Source: Gammaproteobacteria bacterium (GTDB taxonomy: Bacteria > Pseudomonadota > Gammaproteobacteria > UBA9214). From it: a stretch of 15,518 nt of DNA. The DNA lies in the NCBI GenBank assembly GCA_003454335.1, contig DMKK01000286.1:1-15518 (forward strand), written 5' to 3'. Below the pieces are notes generated by a model. That model was not told where the DNA came from. It did no database searches and saw only the letters and a list, made by a program, of their open reading frames with translations. Position numbers and translations under genes: made by a program. Each line of letters begins with the position of its first letter. Within the stretch, counting starts at the first letter, position 1. Shown piece after piece: positions 12,211-15,518 of this stretch.

Positions 12211-13149
12211 ATGTTTAACAAAAATGTCCGTATATGGATCTATGGCGTTTTTCTTGCCATAGGCTCCGTACTCTTATTCCTGGGTGGCCCGGATTATTAC
12301 TCATCCAGATCATTCAAGCATTTCTGGGATATCGGTCATATTGTCTATTTCTCGCTATTAACTGGCCTGTTATCTCAATGGCGCCTTGTCTCTCGAATGT
12401 CGCTGGCATGGCAGTGGACCATTATTCTCGGTATTACAATTCTGCTTGGTGTTTCGATCGAGCTTATGCAGCATGGCACTACGCGTACGCCAGACACAGG
12501 GGATGTGCTCCGTGACCTGACCGGTAGTCTTCTGGTGCTGGTATATGGTTCATTGGGGTCGAAATTACAACCTGACAGCCGGCGGTTTTCTCTGCAGTTT
12601 TCTGTGTTGGTGCTCTCGCTTGTCCAGTTATGGCCTGTAACCAAAAGCCTGATTGACGAAGCGATTGCACGGCATCAGTTCCCGCTTTTATCCGGTTTTG
12701 AAACACCATTCGAGATCGACCGCTGGGCAGGCAGTGCCGGATTGACTGTCGAAACCATAGCCTCTATCTCTCACGACAAGCTTCTGAAGTTGTCACTGAC
12801 AACGGACCAATATTCAGGGGCCATACTCAACTACTTTGACGGTAACTGGGCATTAGCCCGCACATTGAAAATCAGTCTTTACAATCCCGATGCAGAACCT
12901 TTACAGATAATTTGCAGGATTGATGATCTTCAACATGCCGATGGTGACCAGGAATATGAAGACCGCTTCAATCGTGGTTTTCTTCTGATGCAGGGCTGGA
13001 GCCACCTTGAAATAGACCTGGATGAAGTTAAAGAAAGCCCTGTAAGTCGCAGCATGGATATGGGTCGCATACGAGGGCTTGGGCTTTTTGTTATGTCGCT
13101 ACCCATACCCAGAAACCTTTATGTAGATAATATACAGTTAACTCATTGA
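12211..13149 (+). CDS. VanZ-like membrane protein with beta-rich C-terminal domain
   Basis: The protein has 312 residues from ATG 12211; an in-frame GTG six bases earlier (12205) cannot be excluded, and neither has a good ribosome-binding site. The N-terminal part (about 8-150) has some five membrane helices and the VanZ signature: DIGHIVYFSLLTGLL, then the pattern E-x-x-Q (Glu84, Gln87), Arg92, Asp98, Asp102, followed by LTGSLLVLVYG. VanZ-family proteins occur in many bacteria and have no known general enzymatic role. From about 165 to the end the protein turns into a soluble beta-rich domain (FETPFEIDRWAG, LKLSLTTDQYSGAIL, NLYVDNIQL) resembling a galactose-binding-like, carbohydrate-module sandwich. 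That suggests recognition of a glycan outside the inner membrane (inference). It starts 15 bases after the mocA-like gene. Confidence 0.78.
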   Translation: MFNKNVRIWIYGVFLAIGSVLLFLGGPDYYSSRSFKHFWDIGHIVYFSLLTGLLSQWRLVSRMSLAWQWTIILGITILLGVSIELMQHGTTRTPDTGDVLRDLTGSLLVLVYGSLGSKLQPDSRRFSLQFSVLVLSLVQLWPVTKSLIDEAIARHQFPLLSGFETPFEIDRWAGSAGLTVETIASISHDKLLKLSLTTDQYSGAILNYFDGNWALARTLKISLYNPDAEPLQIICRIDDLQHADGDQEYEDRFNRGFLLMQGWSHLEIDLDEVKESPVSRSMDMGRIRGLGLFVMSLPIPRNLYVDNIQLTH

Positions 13150-13178
13150 GCATCATAAGGACTTCATCAGCTGATATG

Positions 13179-13196
13179 GTGCCAGCACAGTGGCAC
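13179..13196 (+). terminator. Weak hairpin between convergent genes
   Basis: GTGCCA (13179-13184) pairs with TGGCAC (13191-13196) with a 6-base loop, followed by TTTG only. It lies 29 bases after the VanZ-like gene stop in the 147-base convergent gap before the ClC gene end. A perfect 10-base palindrome ATCAGCTGAT (13166-13175) is adjacent. The short T-run makes termination uncertain, and nothing else is seen in the gap. Confidence 0.25.
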
Positions 13197-13296
13197 TTTG
13201 TTGCCCTGTGTGTGTCGTGAGTTTGTTGTCTTGTGCCGCCGTCAGCACCTCTTTACCCGGGTGCCGGTAGGTATTGGCGGTAGCAAGCTCAGGCTC

Positions 13297-15033
13297 CTAG
13301 TTAACACGGTAGCTGCGGTCAATGTCCTCGCGGGTCAATATGCCGTAAACCCGGCTGATTCCCGGGATGGTATGCCGGGTAACATACAGGGCCTCTGCAT
13401 CATTATTATCCAGAATGCTTAGCGCTTCCTGCAAAGTGGCCTGAAAGTCTACAGCGGCTACATCTTTTCGCTCCGCAGGTATATCCGTCAGTGAACACTC
13501 TTCTTTCTCCGGGTATTCCTGCACCTGGCGCGCCAGGTCAGCGGCAGGCATGATGGCAAGTGGCTGTCTGTCCCGGGTAATCAGTATCCAGCGGGGTTCG
13601 CTTGCCAGTGCTTTCAGCACGCGCTCGCGGTCAATCACTTCCGGTAACGATTCATAGCGGCGTTCCATTACGCTGGCCACACCGATACGTCGCAATGCCT
13701 GGGTCAGTGGGGTATCCCGGTAATCCAGTCCGCGTGCCTTCATGAGTACTAGATAGACAGATTCCTTACCAAAGATTTCCCGGCTGACGAGTACACCGGC
13801 AATCAATGCCAGCATGCCCGGCAGGATAATGTGCGGGTTGGCGGTGAGTTCCAGCATGGCCGTCAAGGCGGCGAGCGGCGCCTGTAGTGTTGCACCCATC
13901 ATGGTGCACATGCCGATCAGCGCATAGAAGGCCGGGGAGGCCATTTCGCCAGGCAGCCAGATGTCGGCCATGATGCCCGTGGCGCCGCCGGCCAGTGCGC
14001 CGATCACCATGGTGGGCCCGATCAAGCCGCCGGGCAGGCCCAGGCCCAGGCCCAGTGCGCTGGCCACGATTTTGGCAGCGGTGATGACCAACAGGACTGA
14101 CAATGTCAGCTGCCCCAGCAGGGCCTGGTTGACCGTGTCATAACCGATGCCCATGACCTCCGGTACGGCTATACCAATCAGGCCGACGATGCTGCCACCC
14201 AGCGTGCAGCGGATCCAGATCGGCCAGCCTTTTGAGAGCGTGGTTGAACGTTGCAGCAAATGGATAAACAGGGCGGCGATGCACCCCAGCGTAACACCCA
14301 TGATAAACACGTAGGGTAATTCCAGTAATGATCCCAGCTGCATGGCCGGGATTGAAAATACCAGGTCACTGCCGAACACCAGCCGGGTCAACGTGGTCGC
14401 AGCAACAGCAGACAGGATGACTGGTGCAAAGCTGACAACCGAGTATTCCATCATGACAACTTCCATGGAAAAGATGACGCCAGCCAGCGGGGTATTGAAG
14501 GAGGCCGCAATCGCGGCGGCAATACCGCAGGCTACCAGTGTTCTCAGGCTGTTATTGGGCAGCCGCAGCCATTGGCCGAGCTGGCTGCCGCTGGTCGCGC
14601 CGAGATGTACGCTGGGGCCTTCGCGGCCGACAGAATGTCCGCTGATGATGCTGAGTGCAGCACCAAAAAACTGTGCCACTGCATTGCGAAATGGCAGTCT
14701 GCCCTGGTGGTAGGCGAGCCGCTCCATGACATGCACGATTCCAATTTCGCGGGTTTCCTGTTGCAGGAATTGCCAGATCAGGCCAATGGCCAAGCCGCCG
14801 GCAACTGGCAGCAGCAACCGTAGTCCGACCGCGAGACCCTCGTAATTCTCGATGTTGTCTTCCGGCAGCAGCATGCCCTGCGAGGATTCCACCAGCATCC
14901 GGAAGGCAATGATGACGCCGCCGGACAACAGGCCTACAGGGATGGCCAGCATGGACAGTTGTGGGAGGGCATCCAGGCTGGAGACGCGCAGTCCGAGATT
15001 GTCGAGCCATTGATCCCAGCGGTGTTTGAGCAC
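13297..15033 (-). CDS. ClC-family chloride channel/transporter with two CBS domains
   Basis: The protein has 578 residues. The membrane part (about 25-430) carries ClC motifs: GIVHV (98-102) where most have GSGIP, GHSVGREGPSVHLG with gating Glu138, and GLPGGLIGPT (332-341) for GxFxP. By alignment with CLC-ec1 from memory, the Ser107 position is Ile97, the Tyr445 position falls at Pro400 and the internal proton glutamate (Glu203) position is Val192, next to Glu191. The C-terminal cytoplasmic part has two CBS-like units (about 450-500 and 525-575, the second ending GILTREDI), which often bind adenine nucleotides. Other gammaproteobacteria have the same GIVHV type. It probably moves Cl- or another anion through the inner membrane, perhaps for pH or osmotic balance. 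AGGA lies about 7 bases before the ATG. Confidence 0.93.
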   Translation of the reverse strand: MLKHRWDQWLDNLGLRVSSLDALPQLSMLAIPVGLLSGGVIIAFRMLVESSQGMLLPEDNIENYEGLAVGLRLLLPVAGGLAIGLIWQFLQQETREIGIVHVMERLAYHQGRLPFRNAVAQFFGAALSIISGHSVGREGPSVHLGATSGSQLGQWLRLPNNSLRTLVACGIAAAIAASFNTPLAGVIFSMEVVMMEYSVVSFAPVILSAVAATTLTRLVFGSDLVFSIPAMQLGSLLELPYVFIMGVTLGCIAALFIHLLQRSTTLSKGWPIWIRCTLGGSIVGLIGIAVPEVMGIGYDTVNQALLGQLTLSVLLVITAAKIVASALGLGLGLPGGLIGPTMVIGALAGGATGIMADIWLPGEMASPAFYALIGMCTMMGATLQAPLAALTAMLELTANPHIILPGMLALIAGVLVSREIFGKESVYLVLMKARGLDYRDTPLTQALRRIGVASVMERRYESLPEVIDRERVLKALASEPRWILITRDRQPLAIMPAADLARQVQEYPEKEECSLTDIPAERKDVAAVDFQATLQEALSILDNNDAEALYVTRHTIPGISRVYGILTREDIDRSYRVN

Positions 15034-15141
15034 GGTTTATCCTTGTATGGTGGGGTGGCCGTCTGAGTTCAGGTCACTGATACCTGCTTTTCAGGGTGCT
15101 ATTGTAGAATGAAAGGACGCGGGATGGTGTACTATCTGCGG

Positions 15142-15217
15142 GGATCAATGGGGTCAGACTCGATTGATCCGGAAAATATACACACAGGCGATCAATCGAG
15201 TCTGACCCCATTGATCC
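15142..15217. repeat. 28-bp perfect inverted repeat (MITE-like element) before argC
   Basis: Arm 15142-15169 and arm 15190-15217 are exact reverse complements, with a 20-base A+T-rich spacer (15170-15189). The core GGGGTCAGACTCG and the outer GATCAAT/ATTGATC ends make each arm itself partly palindromic. Similar GGGGTCAGA-type palindromes are, from general knowledge, dispersed in environmental gammaproteobacterial genomes, so this is likely a small non-autonomous repeat. No transposase or obvious target duplication is visible. The right end is 19 bases before the argC start codon. Confidence 0.85.
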
Positions 15218-15236
15218 GAGAACAGGTGAGTAAGGC

Positions 15237-15518
15237 ATGATCAAGGTAGGCGTGGTAGGAGGAACCGGCTATACCGGTGTCGAATTGTTGCGGTTGCTGG
15301 CAGCTCATCCTGAGTCAGAACTGGCTGTCATTACTTCCCGCTCCGAGGCTGGCAAGCCGGTGGCGGACCTGTTTCCCAATCTGCGTGGCAGCCTTGAACT
15401 GGCCTTCTCCGAGCCGGATATTGAACAACTGTCAGTCTGTGATCTGGTGTTTTTTGCGACACCCAATGGCACTGCCATGAGTATGGTGCCGCAGCTGCTG
15501 GAGGCCGGGGTCCGGGTT
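15237..15518 (+). CDS. argC: N-acetyl-gamma-glutamyl-phosphate reductase, 5' part
   Basis: The first 94 codons are present and the gene runs off the window. The start MIKVGVVGGTGYTGVELLRLL is the NAD(P)-binding Rossmann motif of ArgC (GGTGYTG at residues 8-14), followed by ITSRSEAGKPVADLFPNL and the block VFFATPNGTAM. ArgC reduces N-acetylglutamyl phosphate to the semialdehyde in arginine synthesis. The catalytic Cys lies beyond the window. The ribosome-binding site AGGTGAG (15224-15230) stands 6 bases before the ATG, in the 19 bases between the inverted repeat and the start. The next argC-like ATG in frame is too far inside the Rossmann motif, so this start is firm. Confidence 0.95.
   Translation, partial: MIKVGVVGGTGYTGVELLRLLAAHPESELAVITSRSEAGKPVADLFPNLRGSLELAFSEPDIEQLSVCDLVFFATPNGTAMSMVPQLLEAGVRV

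Noticed and set aside
13198..13422. Short plus-strand frame with a CVCREFVVLC start overlapping the ClC gene end
   Set aside because: No ATG ribosome-binding site, and most of it overlaps the CBS-coding end of the ClC gene.
15101..15129. TACAAT on the minus strand as a -10 box for the ClC gene
   Set aside because: No acceptable -35 box at 16-18 bases and no extended -10; too weak to list as a promoter.

Overview
The window looks like a chromosomal segment of a gammaproteobacterium, probably an environmental free-living one. The reasons are a HemJ-type protoporphyrinogen oxidase next to a YggX-type iron protein, a YjgR (HerA-like) ATPase, a two-subunit molybdenum hydroxylase with its own cofactor genes, a PEP-CTERM sorting signal remnant, and REP-like and palindromic intergenic elements. 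I cannot place it below class level from sequence alone. Most of the window is ordinary core or accessory metabolism, and I did not find a convincing undescribed defence or mobile system.

Layout. (1) 1-2150, minus strand: a compact operon of DUF4126 membrane protein, TlpA-like thioredoxin, HemJ and YggX, read leftwards from a good sigma70-type promoter at 2201-2228 and ending at an inverted pair of REP-like elements (32-121). It links haem synthesis, thiol redox and iron protection. (2) 2151-7260, plus strand: a promoter and structured leader, a small lipoprotein made of 11-residue repeats, a strong terminator, then a run of closely spaced genes: a two-TM protein, a small coiled-coil protein, the YjgR ATPase, a DUF3465 protein, a CDF metal transporter and GTP cyclohydrolase I (folE). 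(3) 7261-7954: a gene graveyard holding a tyrosine-recombinase remnant (+), the C-terminal end of a PEP-CTERM protein (-) and a perfect 16-bp palindrome.

(4) 7955-12195, plus strand: a four-gene molybdenum hydroxylase operon. It encodes a [2Fe-2S] small subunit, a Tat-exported molybdopterin large subunit, an XdhC-type cofactor maturation protein and a MocA-type cytidylyltransferase. The last two would make and load the cytosine-dinucleotide form of the cofactor into the first two before folded export. The substrate and electron acceptor are not encoded here. (5) 12211-13149, plus: a VanZ-like membrane protein with an added beta-rich C-terminal domain. (6) 13297-15033, minus: a ClC chloride channel/transporter with two CBS domains and unusual selectivity-filter residues. 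(7) 15142-15518, plus: a 28-bp perfect inverted repeat abutting the ribosome-binding region of argC, which runs off the window.

The most interesting points are the inverted repeat placed 19 bp before argC, the ClC variant residues, the periplasmic Mo-hydroxylase without a visible electron acceptor, the synonymous-only divergence of the lipoprotein repeats, and the decayed integrase / PEP-CTERM / palindrome island.
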